Origin: Tenrec ecaudatus
Lineage: Eukaryota; Chordata; Mammalia; Afrosoricida; Tenrecidae
Assembly (NCBI RefSeq): GCF_050624435.1
Contig: NC_134542.1
Span: forward strand, 11,181,497 to 11,245,496
Length of the DNA stretch: 64,000 bases
Reading direction: 5' to 3'
This document shows positions 10,173 through 21,879 of this stretch, piece after piece. A model generated the notes under the pieces. The model saw nothing but the letters and a program-made list of their open reading frames with translations. It was not told the DNA's origin and searched no databases. The position numbers and the translations under genes were made by a program. Each line of letters begins with the position of its first letter. Positions within the stretch are counted from its first letter, which is position 1.

Positions 10173-11329
10173 GTGTGTTGATTTCCTGCTAAAGACTCTG
10201 CATTGGCTCTGTGTCATCTTCAGCATAAGTTCAAATGCAAGAAACGAAAGGAGGAGCATCTCGTGACTCTGGAAATCTCTCTCACTCTCCTTTAGCCCGT
10301 CTTCCTTCTCTCCTTTCTCTATAGCCACCAATGTCCGGGTAAGGGCTTGGACCTTCAACCTTGCTGCCAGAGAGAGGCAGGGCTGCCCTTCTCTCCCACA
10401 ATGTAACACGTCTCCATAACACAGAGTCTCTGACTACAGTTCATCAAACTCCTTGAGGTCAGGAAGTTTCTCTATTCTATTTTATGGTTCTCATGTACAT
10501 ACATATATTTCACTAGCATCTGGTCTGGGATCTTTATGAACTATTCTTATGTTCTCTCAGCCGCTGAGAGAGACAGCCTAGACTTTCTACTCCCATCTCC
10601 TCATCGTCCAGCATGCAGGCCCTTGGGTAAGTTCTTCATTTCACCCTTGAGGTCCAGTGTGGCTCCATGTATCATTCTTGGATGGAGCCACATAACATGT
10701 TGGTGAAGCTGAATCGGCATGCCTCTGTGCACTGCTTTTGAAAATACCTATCAGATGGTGGCATTTCTTGACCCCCTCACCCACTTCTTACCTGCACCCC
10801 CGAAAGTCTGATTTTGAGGAACAGCTCTTTGATAAAAAAGCAGGTCCCAGATTTCAGATGAGTTCTATACCTAAGTCTGTTTTAAGTTGAATTTGTATGT
10901 AAGTCAGAACAGTTCAGTACAATTCATATCTAACGTGTGCTATTCCAGTGTTTCTTGTAGTATATGGTGCACCCTTCAATGTTCATGAATCATTTCATGT
11001 TACACTCCAATATCTCTAATATGATAATACAGGAGCAATATTGTTTTGGGGGTACATTACAAAGTAGTTTTCATTTGTTATGATGAACTACTATATGAAC
11101 TTAACATTTTAAAAATAATAGGTATTGTGGGGCTGGCTCATGATGGTGGGTTGTATGTAAGTCGGACACTCATTACCTGGAGTCTGTCTGTATGTTAAAA
11201 GTCTTCAGAGTAAAAGCTCTCAATACAATGATTCTAGAAAATGTCTTCACAGTTTTAGGTCGTTTGGATACAGGAATTATATGGGTAGAAATTCACCCAA
11301 AGAATATTATCCTAACCCTAGAGTACTGT
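10173..11329. other. Mostly single-copy sequence with a possible old DNA-transposon remnant
   Basis: About 10.87-11.19 kb carries repeated 'tatgtaagtc' motifs on both sides of an AT-rich core, reminiscent of decayed pogo/Tigger-type elements. The similarity is too weak to call. The rest has no recognised feature. Confidence 0.35.
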
Positions 11330-11385
11330 GTCATACACAGGTGTGATCATGGCAGCATTATTTACAATAAAAAATAATGTTAAGA
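11330..11385 (+). mobile_element. LINE-1 3'-region scrap
   Basis: 'atggcagcattatttacaat' is a phrase common in old mammalian L1 3' regions. It lies directly before the larger retroposon copy. Confidence 0.4.
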
Positions 11386-11386
11386 A

Positions 11387-12372
11387 TTAAGGTTGCAGAT
11401 GGACATTGGGCCTCAACTTAAGCATTCCCTCAACACAAGAATACTTTGTTCTAATAAATCCTATATTCTGTGATGCTCACCTTCCCAACATGATCGCTGA
11501 GGACAAAATGGGTGCATAAGCAAATGTGGTGAAGAAAGCTGATGGTGCCTGGTTATCAAAAGATATAGTGTCTGAGGTCTTAAAGACTTGAAGATAAGCA
11601 AGTGCCATCTAGCTTAGAAGCAACAAAGCCTACATGGAAGAAGCACACCATCCTGTGTGATCATGAGGGGTTGATGGAATCACATATCAGGCATCAAAGA
11701 CCAAGAACAAAATCATACCCAATGTGAAGTGGGGCGTGGGGCGTGGGGCATGGAGTGGAGACCCAAAGCCCATCTGTAGACAATTGGACATCCCCTCACA
11801 GAAGGGTCACAAGGAAGTAATGAGCCAGTCAGGGTGCAGTATAGCACTGATGAAACACACATTGTTCCTCTAGTTCTTTAATGGTTCCTTCCCCCCACTC
11901 TCATGACCTCAATTCTACCTTGCAAATCAGATTAGACCAGACCATGCATACTGATACAGATAAGACCCACAACACAGGGAATCCAGGATAGATAAATCCC
12001 TCAGGGCCAACAATGAGAACAGAGATACCAGGAGGATTAAGGGAAGGTGGGGGATAAAGGGGGAATCGATCACAAGGATCAACACATAACCCCCCCCCCC
12101 AGGGGGACGCACAACAGAAAAGTGGGTGAAGGACAATAGAGGATGATGTAAGATATGAAAATAATAATCTATAACTTATCAAGGGTTCATGAGGAGGATG
12201 GATGGGGGAGGGAGAGGGAAAATGAGGAACTGATATCAAGGGCTGAAGTTGAAAGGAAATGCTTTGAAAATGATGATGACAGCATATGTGCTTGACACAA
12301 TGGATGAGTGTATGGATTGTGATGAGATGTAAGCGTCCCCAATAAAAGTATTTAATAAAAAATAAATAAATT
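11387..12372 (+). mobile_element. LINE-1 3'-UTR-like retroposon, copy 1
   Basis: Begins near 'attaaggttgcagatgga', runs through 'gggtgcataagcaaatgtgg', 'agaagcacaccatcctgtgt', 'agacccaaagcccatctgt' and 'gaggaactgatatcaagg', and ends 'ccccaataaaagtatttaa' plus an A-rich tail. The polyadenylation signal and tail set the plus strand. It has no coding capacity; the 159-codon minus frame at 11901-12380 is antisense to it. I found no clear target duplication. Confidence 0.85.
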
Positions 12373-12477
12373 AGAGACATTGCAAATATGTATAAAACAT
12401 CTAAATATTCTTTATGTTAGTCTACATTTATAAGACAAGGGGGGGGCATTCAATTTTATACACATTAAAATAACATC

Positions 12478-12690
12478 TCTGGAGTGTGTTAACAGTTAAT
12501 GCACTTGGGTACTAGCTGAAAGGCTGAAGGTTTAAGTCCACTCAGAAGTGACTCATAAGAAAGGCCTGGCAATCTAATTCTCCAAAATCAGCCATTGGAA
12601 ACCTTATATAGCAAAGTTCTACTCTGACACCCTAGAGTAGCCCTGAGTTAGAATGGTCTTGTTGATGGTAACTGGTTTATACATTTTTTT
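12478..12690 (+). repeat. AfroSINE, 'ggcctggcaatct' variant
   Basis: 'gttaacagttaatgcacttg', 'agaaaggcctggcaatctaa', 'aaatcagccattggaaacc' and 'gttctactctgacacc' mark the second AfroSINE subtype, whose middle differs from the common copies here. Confidence 0.82.
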
Positions 12691-12905
12691 AAAGGCTAGC
12701 GAAAAATCAGAAAACCATAAATATTAACTGCATTTCAATTGAAAAATCCTGATTGGTTTCTTTTCCTTTTTAATTCTTCAGAGTTTTGCAAATTTTCTTT
12801 CATTCTTTCTTGGCATATATTCTTTCATAGGATACTTCTCAGATGGCTAAAGAGCAACCCATTTTATGTGTAAATAGTGATCTATCACAGTGTTATTATC
12901 ATGAC
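12691..12905. other. AT-rich sequence without a recognised feature
   Basis: T-rich DNA between a SINE and an LTR, with no gene or repeat recognised. Confidence 0.4.
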
Positions 12906-13544
12906 TGTGGTTGACAGGGTTCTCTAGAGAGATAAAACCAGATTGCTGATAAATAAATAAATATATATATACACACATATATATGTATATATATATGTGT
13001 GTATATATATAACACAAGAAATGAACAAATTATAAACAGATAGATATATAACACAAGAAATGAACAGTTAAATTATAAACAGATAAATCTATAATACAAG
13101 ACATGAGCAGTTAAATTATAAAGCTGTACAAATGGCTCAGTGCGAATCACTCCCGTAAGAGAGTTGTGAGACACTGGCAGTCCTTCAAGTCTTGAGGGCT
13201 GTCAGGTAGTCCTCTGTAGAGAGAGAGAGCTAGGCTATGCCAACACAGGCAGCAAACAGCAAGGCAGGTCACCAACTGTCAGTTCTCAGCTCTGGAGATG
13301 TAAATTTCAATCGTGTGGTCTTAAATGGACCTCAACTTACAGCGACACAGTCCACAGGCTAGGCATCCCACAGGTAGTGTATCCTGTAAATTGAGGCACA
13401 GAACAAGCAAGGCAGCTGCACACTGGTCCGATGATTAAAGAGCGAGAGACAAGAAAGGTGAGGCTCACCGAGCCACTTATCTCTCCGCCCTTCAATTAAT
13501 CCCACTTGTGTTTATCAACCAGGCTGGCACAATAAACTATCTCA
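12906..13544 (-). mobile_element. ERVL-like solo LTR, antisense, with 5-bp target duplication
   Basis: On the minus strand it starts TGAGATAGTTTATTGTGCC and ends AGAACCCTGTCAACCACA. 'gttgataaacacaagtgg' and 'gtgggatgcctagcctgtgg' lie inside, and 'ctctctagagaaccctgtc' near the end is typical of ERVL LTRs. ATGAC (12901-12905) and GTGAC (13545-13549) flank it, a 4-of-5 target duplication. The 3' part holds an AT-rich repeat at about 12950-13095 with three near-identical 'ataacacaagaaatgaac' units. No retroviral genes are attached. Confidence 0.75.
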
Positions 13545-13593
13545 GTGACCATACAATGCCCCTCATCCAGTTCATCTTTCATGATGAAACAGA

Positions 13594-13765
13594 TAGGGGT
13601 CCCCAAGGGGCACAAATGGTGATGGTTGGACCACTGATTAAAAGATTGGTGCTGCAAACCCACCCAGGGGGCTTCCAAAGGTGCTTTTTGTAAACCTGGG
13701 TGACACTATGGAGAATAGTCCTACTCTGTGCATGTGGGGTCACCCTGGGGGAGAATCCACCAATG
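13594..13765 (+). repeat. AfroSINE, degenerate
   Basis: 'aggggtccccaaggggcac', 'accactgattaaaagattgg', 'tgctgcaaacccacccaggg' and 'agtcctactctgtgcatgtg' are recognisable, with several substitutions and small gaps. Confidence 0.62.
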
Positions 13766-14591
13766 ATGACAGTGAACTACACTTATCTATGTAGATGCCA
13801 ATTTTGGATGGCAAAGAATCTCAATTTTACTTTTTCAGGAAGAAGCAGCATTTCATGCCAATGTCTGTACAGGGCACCAGGCACAGTGAAAGTGGGGGTG
13901 CTTGGAGCACCACAAATGGGAGAAAGCAGAGCATGTCCTAGGGCCAGTGGGTCAGGTGGCAGGAAGGAAGAAGGCTGGCTGCTTCAGAAGCCTCATGCCC
14001 TTGGGTGGCCTGCATGAGCCTCACACAGAAAGATGGGATTCATTTCAAAATGCCCTTCTTTGGAAAACACTCCAAATCTTTTTCCTTTTCTTTGGTTTTA
14101 AACACTCCGCTCTTGTACCAATAAAGCCAAGTGGAAATTTGCTGAGGAGAGTGTTTTTTTTCCCACCCTCCTTCTCTCACTCTTTCTGCCATGTGGTACC
14201 CATCTTCCTTCCTTTTGGAAAGAGCACCCCCCCCCCTGGATTCTCTGATGACTTTAGAACTTGCAACTCCTAGTTATTTGCTGAGAATTTCAGATATAAA
14301 AGCTCTCCTGATTTTTTTCCCCCAAAGTGTGACCAGGAGTGGAACAGTATCTTCATAGCAGATCTAAACCCCAATACAAGAAGAAAGTACTTAGGACCGG
14401 AAGGAAAAACAAAGCAGGCATGAATGGAAAAGGAAGTGGGTGAGGGGAGAAGGCCAGTCCTCCATGCCGAATACAGCTGTACCTGATGGCCTCTGTATTT
14501 CTTTAAGTCAGGACAAATAACTAAAAACATCTTATTATTTTTTTAACTGATGACATTTCACACAAGGAGTTTTAAGTTACCCACCCTTGTT
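13766..14591. other. Single-copy-looking sequence
   Basis: No repeat recognised apart from short C and T homopolymers near 14150-14240. Frames at 13902-14273 plus and 14270-14530 minus have no domain signature. Confidence 0.4.
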
Positions 14592-15000
14592 GTTAGCTGC
14601 CACGGACCAACCACGGCTCATGGCAACCACACAGAATAAAGCGTTGCTGAGTCCTGCATGGCCCTCACAACCTGTCCAAGTCCATCATTGTGGTTACTGT
14701 ATCAGTCCACCTCACCAGGAGTCTCCCTTGATGGCCCTCTGACTCACCAAACCTGATGTCCTACTTCGTCGATCCAACCCTCCCCATGACGCGTGTCCAA
14801 AGGAAGCAAGTTAGACCATGCCGTGCCGTGATCCAGAAGGCCTTCCTTGGCTAGCTTTCAGAAGCAGATTGCCAGGCAGTCCTTCCTAGTCTGTCAACCC
14901 TGGAACCTGTCCACCTGGCTGATCCTGCAGTTATTTCAAATACTGGTGGTCTCGCTTCCAGAATCATCGCAACCCACAAGCCACCATGGCACCTCGCACT
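14592..15000 (-). repeat. Long composite SINE/RTE-tail element, antisense
   Basis: The plus strand shows 'ttgttgttagctgccacgg', 'catggcaaccacacagaata', 'ttcagaagcagattgccagg', 'cttcctagtctgtcaaccct' and 'atcgcaacccacaagccac'. It is about twice the length of the common SINE and combines an RTE-like 3' portion with a separate body. A related copy lies at 37.9-38.3 kb. Confidence 0.6.
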
Positions 15001-15035
15001 GACAGACGGAGGGTGGTACTCAGAATGGCAAGGCT

Positions 15036-15235
15036 CCTTATGGGAACCCTGGTGATGCAGTGGGTTGAACACTTCACTCCCAACGGAAAGGATGGCAGTT
15101 TGAATCCAGCAGCCACTCCATGGGGGAAATATGAGGCAGTCTATTCCCAAAAAGATTTATTCACTTGAAAACCCTAAGGGACAGTTCTACAATGTCCTCT
15201 GGGTTTGTGATGAGGCAGAGCAACCTGTCGGCTGT
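15036..15235 (+). repeat. AfroSINE
   Basis: 'gggaaccctggtgatgcagt', 'ccagcagccactccatgggg', 'gggacagttctacaatgtcc' and 'ggtttgtgatgaggcagag' give a full copy. Confidence 0.85.
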
Positions 15236-15841
15236 GTGTTTTGCTTGTTGTGGTTTACTGTGTTTGATCCAAGGAATGTATATAATCTAGTGAAGGACAA
15301 ACTCTTTACTGTTGTTTCATTGTGGCATGAATGTCGTGGGTGGCCCCCATGAGAGAAGGGTTTGGGACAGAGGCCGAACCATCTAGCCCTCATTAATGCA
15401 GCCATATGATCTAGGCTTCTTTCAACCGTCTTGGCTGAAATCTCCCTCGGACCACCGCACCTCTCACCTGGCTTAGCAGCGAGCCCCCGGCCTTGGCCTG
15501 GCTTCCCTTTTTTTCACCTCCAATCCACCCCAGACACCACACCAGCACACTTGTTTAAAAGCCGAAGCCAACCCCATCACTGCCCCTCAAAAGACCTTCG
15601 GTGCTCGTACCTCCACATGACCAAGCTCAGCCTCCTGCACAGGCCACCACATGATGGCATGCCCCATCTCTGCAGCCCCCTCTGTCCTTTCCTAGTTCCC
15701 TCTCCTTCAGACATCGGTCTTAGCCCTCAAAGACAAAGCCCAGCGCAGTACGGGCCATGCTCCCCACATGGACAGCTCTCCCCTGTCACCCTTCCCTGTG
15801 GGCTTTTCTTCAACTTCTCTGAGAAGGCTTCCTCTTTCTGT
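15236..15841. other. Single-copy-looking sequence
   Basis: Pro/Ser/His-rich frame at 15431-15862 plus (143 codons) runs into the antisense RTE copy, so it is not a gene. It may hold an old degraded repeat that I cannot name. Confidence 0.4.
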
Positions 15842-16225
15842 TTCGTTGTTGAGCGCCATTGAGTCGGTGCCCATGCCTAGTGACGAGACCCTGTGTACAA
15901 CAGAATGAAACACTGCCTGGTCCCGTGCCATGCTCACAATTGCTCAGGGAGAGCCCAGTGCTGCACTCGTGGTTGCCCACCCTTACTTTACCAAGGGCAA
16001 TGGCATTTTCCACGGCCTAGTCTCTCCAGATAACACGGCCAAAGCAGATGAGAGGAAGCCTGACCAGTCTTTGATCTAAGGATTTTCTGGCTGTACTTCT
16101 TCCAAGACAGATTGGCTTGCTCTCCTGGCAGTCCTTACTATTTTCAATATTCTTCGCCAGCCCCTCATTCAAATGCTTTCGTTCTTTTTCAGTATTGCTT
16201 ACTCGGTATGCCGCTTTCACGTGCA
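15842..16225 (-). mobile_element. RTE/BovB-like LINE, C-terminal and 3' end, antisense
   Basis: The plus strand reads 'gttgagcgccattgagtcgg', 'gtacaacagaatgaaacact', 'tactttaccaagggcaatgg', 'ttctggctgtacttcttcca' and 'catcat'-lacking RTE-tail order through 'cattcaaatgctttcg'. The coding part on the minus strand is broken by stops. Confidence 0.75.
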
Positions 16226-16362
16226 TAGGAGGTTAACAAAAGCACCAGGGCTTGGGCCAGGCGCACCTTAGGTCACAAAGTGGCACCCTTGCTCTTCAAC
16301 ACTTTAAAGAGGGCTTGTGCAGCAGATCTGTCTAAAGAGACACTTTGTTGGACACCTCTTTT
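16226..16362. other. Short spacer without a recognised feature
   Basis: Unassigned sequence between an RTE copy and a SINE. Confidence 0.4.
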
Positions 16363-16557
16363 TATTGCCACCAAGCTCATTTCAACTCATAGCAACCCTG
16401 TAAGGCAGGGTAGAACGACCCTCTGTGGATTTCCAAGACTGTAACTCTTTACAGGAGTAGAAAACTCCATCTTTCTCCCACAGAGTGGATGGTGGGTTTG
16501 AACAGCTAACCTCATGATTAGCAGCCCAATGTGAAACCACTATGCTACCCAAGCCCC
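16363..16557 (-). repeat. AfroSINE, antisense
   Basis: 'caactcatagcaaccctgta', 'gcagggtagaacgaccctct', 'ccatctttctcccacagagt' and 'gattagcagcccaatgtg' are well preserved. Confidence 0.9.
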
Positions 16558-16694
16558 TTGGGCATCTCTTAGTGCTCCTTTAAGGGGACTCTATATTACC
16601 ACCTTCTCACCCTCTCACAGATGCGTTTCAACAGCCCCTAGCTCTTACAGACTGGAAGTTTGTGGAGAAAGGGTAGCTTTGCTCACCCTCGTGC

Positions 16695-16760
16695 GCCCAG
16701 TCCTAGAAAAGCACCAGGCACCCAATAGGCGCTCTATCATCCTGCCTGAATGAATTAGAA
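16695..16760 (+). repeat. MIR/L2 3'-end remnant
   Basis: 'caccaggcacccaataggcg' followed by 'cctgaatgaatt' matches the conserved 3' end shared by MIR and L2. Confidence 0.5.
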
Positions 16761-18424
16761 AAGTATCCACACAGCAAACCCCAAACAGAATACCACATAC
16801 AGAGCAAGACAGAAAAAGCATGTTCTGCAGACTGACAGATGCATCTACTTTAGGTCGCTCTTTGGGTGTGTAACACATCTAAGTGAGAGTGAGTCCGCTT
16901 TTGTGCAAGTGCCAATCATCCCACTGGGGCTTTGATTTCATGAATCACAGAGTGAGTGCCAGATTTTCCTGAGCAAACGGCTGGGACTTTGTTACGTGAG
17001 CTGGTGTGGGGAAAGGGCTTTAAAAATAGCTGACCGGATATCCCTCTCGGCGGCGTGGGTTATGTAAAGCATTTGGTGTTTCAGCCAATGCCTCCAAATG
17101 GGTCACTGAGCTTGGAGAAGGCTACCTGGAGGGACTTCTGCAGGGTTAAATATCTGCTTCTGAGCACCGTGGGGACAAGCCTTTGAGAGATAAAGTACAA
17201 TGTCCACTTTCCGACTGGAGATTCTTTTTCGCTGTCACATTTTATTGCATTGTAGGTGAAAAATTTACCTAGCAATGTCATTTTCCAACCAATAGTTCAG
17301 ACACAAATTGGCTTCAGTCCCCGTTCAGCGTCAGCATACTCCCTGCCCCTCCCTGGTCTCTCATCTTCGCTTTGGGGCAATGTTGCCCTTTGAGGCTCCT
17401 AAGGTCGACTGTATGGAGGAGCAGCACACTCACCAGCAATGTGACTGTTTCTTTTCTAGAGCTTTCTATTCTGGGCCTGAAAGGTGGCCTCCAAGGGTGT
17501 CCTGGAGAGATTCAAATGGCAAGGCTGTCTCAGGACAGGACACCAGGGTCCCCTCTCTCTCCACTCTCTTTTAGATTCTTGAGTCGGGCCTTTTGTTCTG
17601 CTTCACCCATTTGAACTAGCACCTTCAACGGTACTCCAGGTCGGGGTGGTTCAAGGTTGGTGGGTAGGCACCATCTCGTTTTTCTGGTCTCATTTTAGAG
17701 TAGGCTGAAGTTCACGTGGACCCCTAATCCTGTGGACTCGTTGCCTCCTTAATGCTGTGTAGATTGTTAAAAAACAAAGTGCAAGGTTAATCTTAAGTGG
17801 TGCTTTTTTTTAAGTGTTTAACCTTTTAAAAAATGTTATAGTATCCTTTATCAGCTTGAGAAAGAAATGAAGAATTCTATAAAGCAGGGTTATCCGATTT
17901 GGGTTTAAAATACCTTTGTATTAGAGCAGGACATTTGGATGACATCTGCCTTTACTAATATCCACTTTTATTTTAAAGAAGAAGTCATGTCATATCACTG
18001 GTCTCCTATGAACTCATAAAAACACACCAGCATTTTTGTGCTCTGAGCATCTGGGATAGGCCAGAGGCTTGGGCACAGCTGCTTGGCCTAACGTAAGCCA
18101 ATCTCCTGTCCTGGGATTGTCCTGACTCCAAGCTCTGCGAGCAGGGAGGCAGCAGGTCCCTGGGCCAATCCGATTCTCTCTGGAGAGGTGGGGATGTAGA
18201 TGCTTGAGAAGTGAGAGTGAAGATGAACGGAGAGAGGAGGCAGAAAGAAAGTAGGAGGAGATATGAATGAACAGAGACCAGGGAGGGAGAAGCTGACTGA
18301 GAGGGCAGAAACTGGGAGTGGGAGGGAGCCCAGTCAGGGCAGAGCATGAATGTGGAAGGGAAATGGTGGAAGTAGAACTCTGGAGGAATCAAGCTGTTTT
18401 AACCATGTAGACGGACCAGATTCC
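16761..18424. other. Largest SINE-free block of the first 18 kb
   Basis: No interspersed repeat recognised. It contains a perfect MEF2-type site (TTAAAAATAG, 17020-17029). A purine-rich stretch lies at about 18190-18330. It is a reasonable place to look for a conserved non-coding element; no exon could be supported. Confidence 0.4.
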
Positions 18425-18632
18425 TCTGGTGGAAGGGAGCTTGGGTGGTTAAGTGCTTGCGGCTGGCAGGAAAGTTGGCAGTTGGAACACACCAGCTACT
18501 TGGCAGAAGGAAGACGATGGTGGCAGTCTATTTCCTTAGTGATTCCAGTCTTGGAACACTGTGAGGGCCATTCAACTCTGTCTGATAAAGTCACTTTGCT
18601 TTGGAATGGACTGGATGGCATACAATAGCAAT
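18425..18632 (+). repeat. AfroSINE
   Basis: 'tggtggaagggagcttggg' head, 'gtggcagtctatttccttag', 'ccattcaactctgtctgata' and 'ggaatggactggatggcat'. It stands tail-to-tail with the next SINE. Confidence 0.8.
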
Positions 18633-18644
18633 CTCTTGTGTGGT

Positions 18645-18782
18645 TGTCCCTGCCATTGAGTTGATTCTGAGTCGTAGTGACCCTATAGGACAGAGTCATA
18701 CTGCTCCTGGGGACTTCCGAAACTATAAATCTTTATGAGCATACTATCCCGGGGGAAACTGACAGCCACCTGGCAAAAAGGT
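18645..18782 (-). repeat. AfroSINE, antisense, 5'-truncated
   Basis: 'ccattgagttgattctgag', 'gtagtgaccctataggacag' and 'aactataaatctttatgagc' are the tail and middle; the head is missing. Confidence 0.82.
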
Positions 18783-20694
18783 ACCTCAATCCACCCATCC
18801 TTCACTTAATCAATACTAAATACTCCTCCTACTCCCACTCCTACCAATAAACATCAGCTAAACACTGTACCAGGCTAGGCGCTTTTCTTCTCTTTTCTAC
18901 AAATTGGTTGGTTGAGTCCACTTTCAAAAAGAAAGAAGGAAATTTGACCTGATGTCAAAAAGCCCAGCTCGGCAAAGCAGGGGTCAAGAATGTGCACTCG
19001 AGTTGAGAGGGAATTTTTCCAAAATGTGCCAAATGGGGTAGAAAAACAGGTCCCATTTTTTATAGACTTAAAATGCCCTATTTGGTGTGCCTGGTTCTGG
19101 GGAGGTGCATTCAACCGATTCATCTTTTGTTGTTTCTGCTCTTATGAGTTGGATCCTGGGAGCTTCCAGGCCTCCGTGGGGAAATAGAGTTGAAAGACAA
19201 GAGAAGTTGGCCATCAGCTTTCCCAAGCTTCTTCAGACGGGCTTGCTCTGCATGTTATGATCCCAAAAGCTGCCTAGGAAATCAACTCTGTTGGAAAAGA
19301 AAGGGCAACCTTTGGGAAAGCTCACCATAAGGAACAGCTTGGCAAACACACGGACGAGGTCTAGTACACAAGGCAAGTCTCGCTCCATTTCAGGGGGCAA
19401 AGAGGACCAAGGCGGTGGGCTGGGGCCAAGCTGGGTAACCATTTTAAGTCAGGGCGTGAATTCAGATGGTATCTTTGGAGAGGAGTCAGGGCTGCTGTTA
19501 GGTGGAGTCTATTGAATGACAATGACACAGGTTTCAGGAGTTACCATGTCCCCTGTCGAGTGTAGAGTCCCCTACTTTGATTTGAGCTGGGTGGATTCTC
19601 ATACAGGATGAATACAAAACGAAAGGCACCTCAAAAATTGGGGGAAAGCGGTGATTAATCAGTAACTCAGTCCTCGCATGCCCTCCGCCATCCTGGGTGC
19701 CTGCCAGCTCCGTTTCCTGGCACTCTTGTGTGCTTGCTGCCCTGAGCTTGCTGCTCCTGCAAGTACCTTTCCGCTCACATGGTCAGCTGAGAGCCTTCTC
19801 TGCTGGGGCAGAAAAGTGCTGACGGCTCAGGCCCGCAGACCAGACTGCCATCTGGATCCCCGAGACCTGGCCAGCTTGCCTCAGTGGCAAGCAAGAGCAA
19901 TGGTTCAGGCGAAACTCAGTGATCACAAAGGAATTTGTTGGGATCGCATGAGACTGCACACAGACAATGCAAGTTAAACAAACCGACCGAGTCCTAAGGC
20001 AGTTCTGAGGACCTCGGTACAGGTCCTTCAGGGCACTGCTGTGGGTATGAATGAGCTCCTTGCAATGTGAGTTAAAAGAAGACTCGCATTTCTGGGAAAG
20101 GAAGGTTGACGAGCTTAGTTTGGGTTATGTGCCCTTTGCTAGGTGCATTGAAGGAAAATCCCCACATCTCCACCAGCAACGAGGAGCTGGCATTTTCTCA
20201 AAGAAAGTCAAGGTGCACCATTCAAAGCGGGGAAGGATACAGGACAGGAAAAGTCCCAAAGACCCACAGCACTCGACTTTCTGATGCCTCCTTGTTTCTG
20301 TCCGATCTCTGTTTGCTTCCCAACAGCTGGCTGGACCAAAAGTCTAAGATCAAGAAAGGAGAGCTGGACTTTTCTCATTTCTATCCATTCGTTTGCTCCG
20401 GCCTTTGGCTCCCATCTTTGCCGCAAGTCTGTGCTGTTCTTTGTAACCTTTCGATCTTCAAGGCCACCCTTTTCTAAGACATTCCAGAGTTGCATACCAT
20501 CCTGAGTCCAAGCTCTTTTGCCCCAGATGCTCGTTTTGAGGAGAACAGTTAAAGATGTTGATGTTTGTGTGTGGAAAATAGAATAAAATAACAATGGAAT
20601 TTTTAACTATCCACCGTAGTTCCAAATGAAAAAAAGGAAGAGTGAAAACAAGCAAGGAAGCAAGCAAACAGACCCACTGGAAAACAGAAACTTA
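18783..20694. other. Single-copy-looking sequence
   Basis: About 1.9 kb free of recognised repeats. Frames here (for example 19678-19977 plus, 20106-20477 plus, 20208-20594 minus) overlap on opposite strands and lack domain or splice support, so none is called. Confidence 0.4.
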
Positions 20695-20880
20695 AGGGAG
20701 CCCACTCACTCGCAGCCCTCCCTCCGGCCAGAGTGGAACTGCCCCAGAGGGTTTGCAAATCTTCATTAGGGAAGCCGACTGCTGCATCTTTCTCCCACCC
20801 AATGGCTGGCAGGTCCCAGCTGACAACTTACTAGTTAGCAGTCGGCCACTTTAACCGCGGCACTGCCAGAGCTTGAAACA
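20695..20880 (-). repeat. AfroSINE, antisense
   Basis: 'gagtggaactgccccagagg', 'ctgcatctttctcccaccca' and 'actagttagcagtcggcc' identify the copy; the head is altered. Confidence 0.82.
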
Positions 20881-21239
20881 GAATCTTAAAAATGCATAAT
20901 TCTTATTCTTTAACTAAAAACAAAATAAAACACCTTTCTATTGTTAATTGGGTAAAGGTTTGCAGAGCAGATCAGCTTTCTATCCAACAATTCATACACA
21001 TTTTGTTTCATGTCATTGATGAGAATCAATCATCTGATGTAACGGCATTGAGTTCACTTCCTCCCACTGTTTCCTGTTTCCATTTCTTCTCCCTTCGGAA
21101 CCATTCTGGATTTTGTTCTTGGATCGATGTTGCCCTTTTGATCCCAAACAGTTGATTACTGTAAGGCATGCACAACTGACTAGTGTTAGTGAGTCCCTAC
21201 ACAGACCTGTCGATTGTTTGGCTGAAAACTGAGCCACGG
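20881..21239. other. AT-rich sequence without a recognised feature
   Basis: No gene or repeat recognised; frames on both strands are short and unsupported. Confidence 0.4.
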
Positions 21240-21655
21240 GGGTCAGTTGATTTCCAGGCCTGCATGGTGACTAAGGACCACCGTCTCAGGGGGTCCACCA
21301 GTCTCTATCAGACCAGCGAGCCTCCTCTTTTAAAAATAATTTTGAGTTTTGCTTCACCTTCTTCTTCTTACACTCTCTCCAGGATATTTTAATGTGACCC
21401 CTTTCAGAGCACTTGGCAGTGGATGCTGGGCACCATCCAGTTCCTCTGGTCCCACAGTCAATGGAGAGTGACAATTGATGGCTCCATGAATCCATTGCAC
21501 AAACTGTTTTCATGCATCTTTTATTTACATTTCTACTTTCCCTGGACAGCAGAGAGCAATTGATGCACCCCAGATGGTCACTCATGATCTTTTAGACCTC
21601 GGCCACTACTCATCAGAGTAGGATGTTGAACATCGTCTTTGTGGACTATGTTAAG
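21240..21655. mobile_element. Probable LINE-1 3'-region fragment of another afrotherian subfamily
   Basis: 'ggtccaccagtctctatcag', 'cttacactctctccaggata', 'gcactactcatcagagtagg'-like text ('ccactactcatcagagtagg') and 'tttgtggactatgttaag' resemble a 3'-UTR segment I associate with afrotherian L1. Orientation and family are uncertain. Confidence 0.38.
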
Positions 21656-21879
21656 AAGTGCATAATTAGTGTGAATCGACTACTTTCAGAATGACTTCAT
21701 GTCTCTGCGAAAGTCAAACTTTTCAGCAATCAGTTGTCTGAAGTGAGTACATACAAATCATTGGGGCCATTATAACATTACTTAATTCATGGCTACTTTT
21801 TTTGGTGAATTAAAATGGAAATGTTCTGTGGGGTAATTTGATTTACGTTTTAAAATAATGGGTTAAAAACCCCTCTCTT

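Noticed and set aside
10870..11190. Possible Tigger/pogo-type DNA transposon
   Set aside because: 'tatgtaagtc' motifs are suggestive, but I could not find matching termini or a TA duplication.
11901..12380. 159-codon minus frame, with similar frames at 51303-51785 and near 37002-37364
   Set aside because: They recur because they are antisense to the same retroposon's UTR. The frame varies between copies and one crosses the insertion boundary, so no selection for protein is visible.
18006..18392. 128-codon minus frame rich in Ser and Pro
   Set aside because: It is the complement of a purine-rich low-complexity tract and has no signature.
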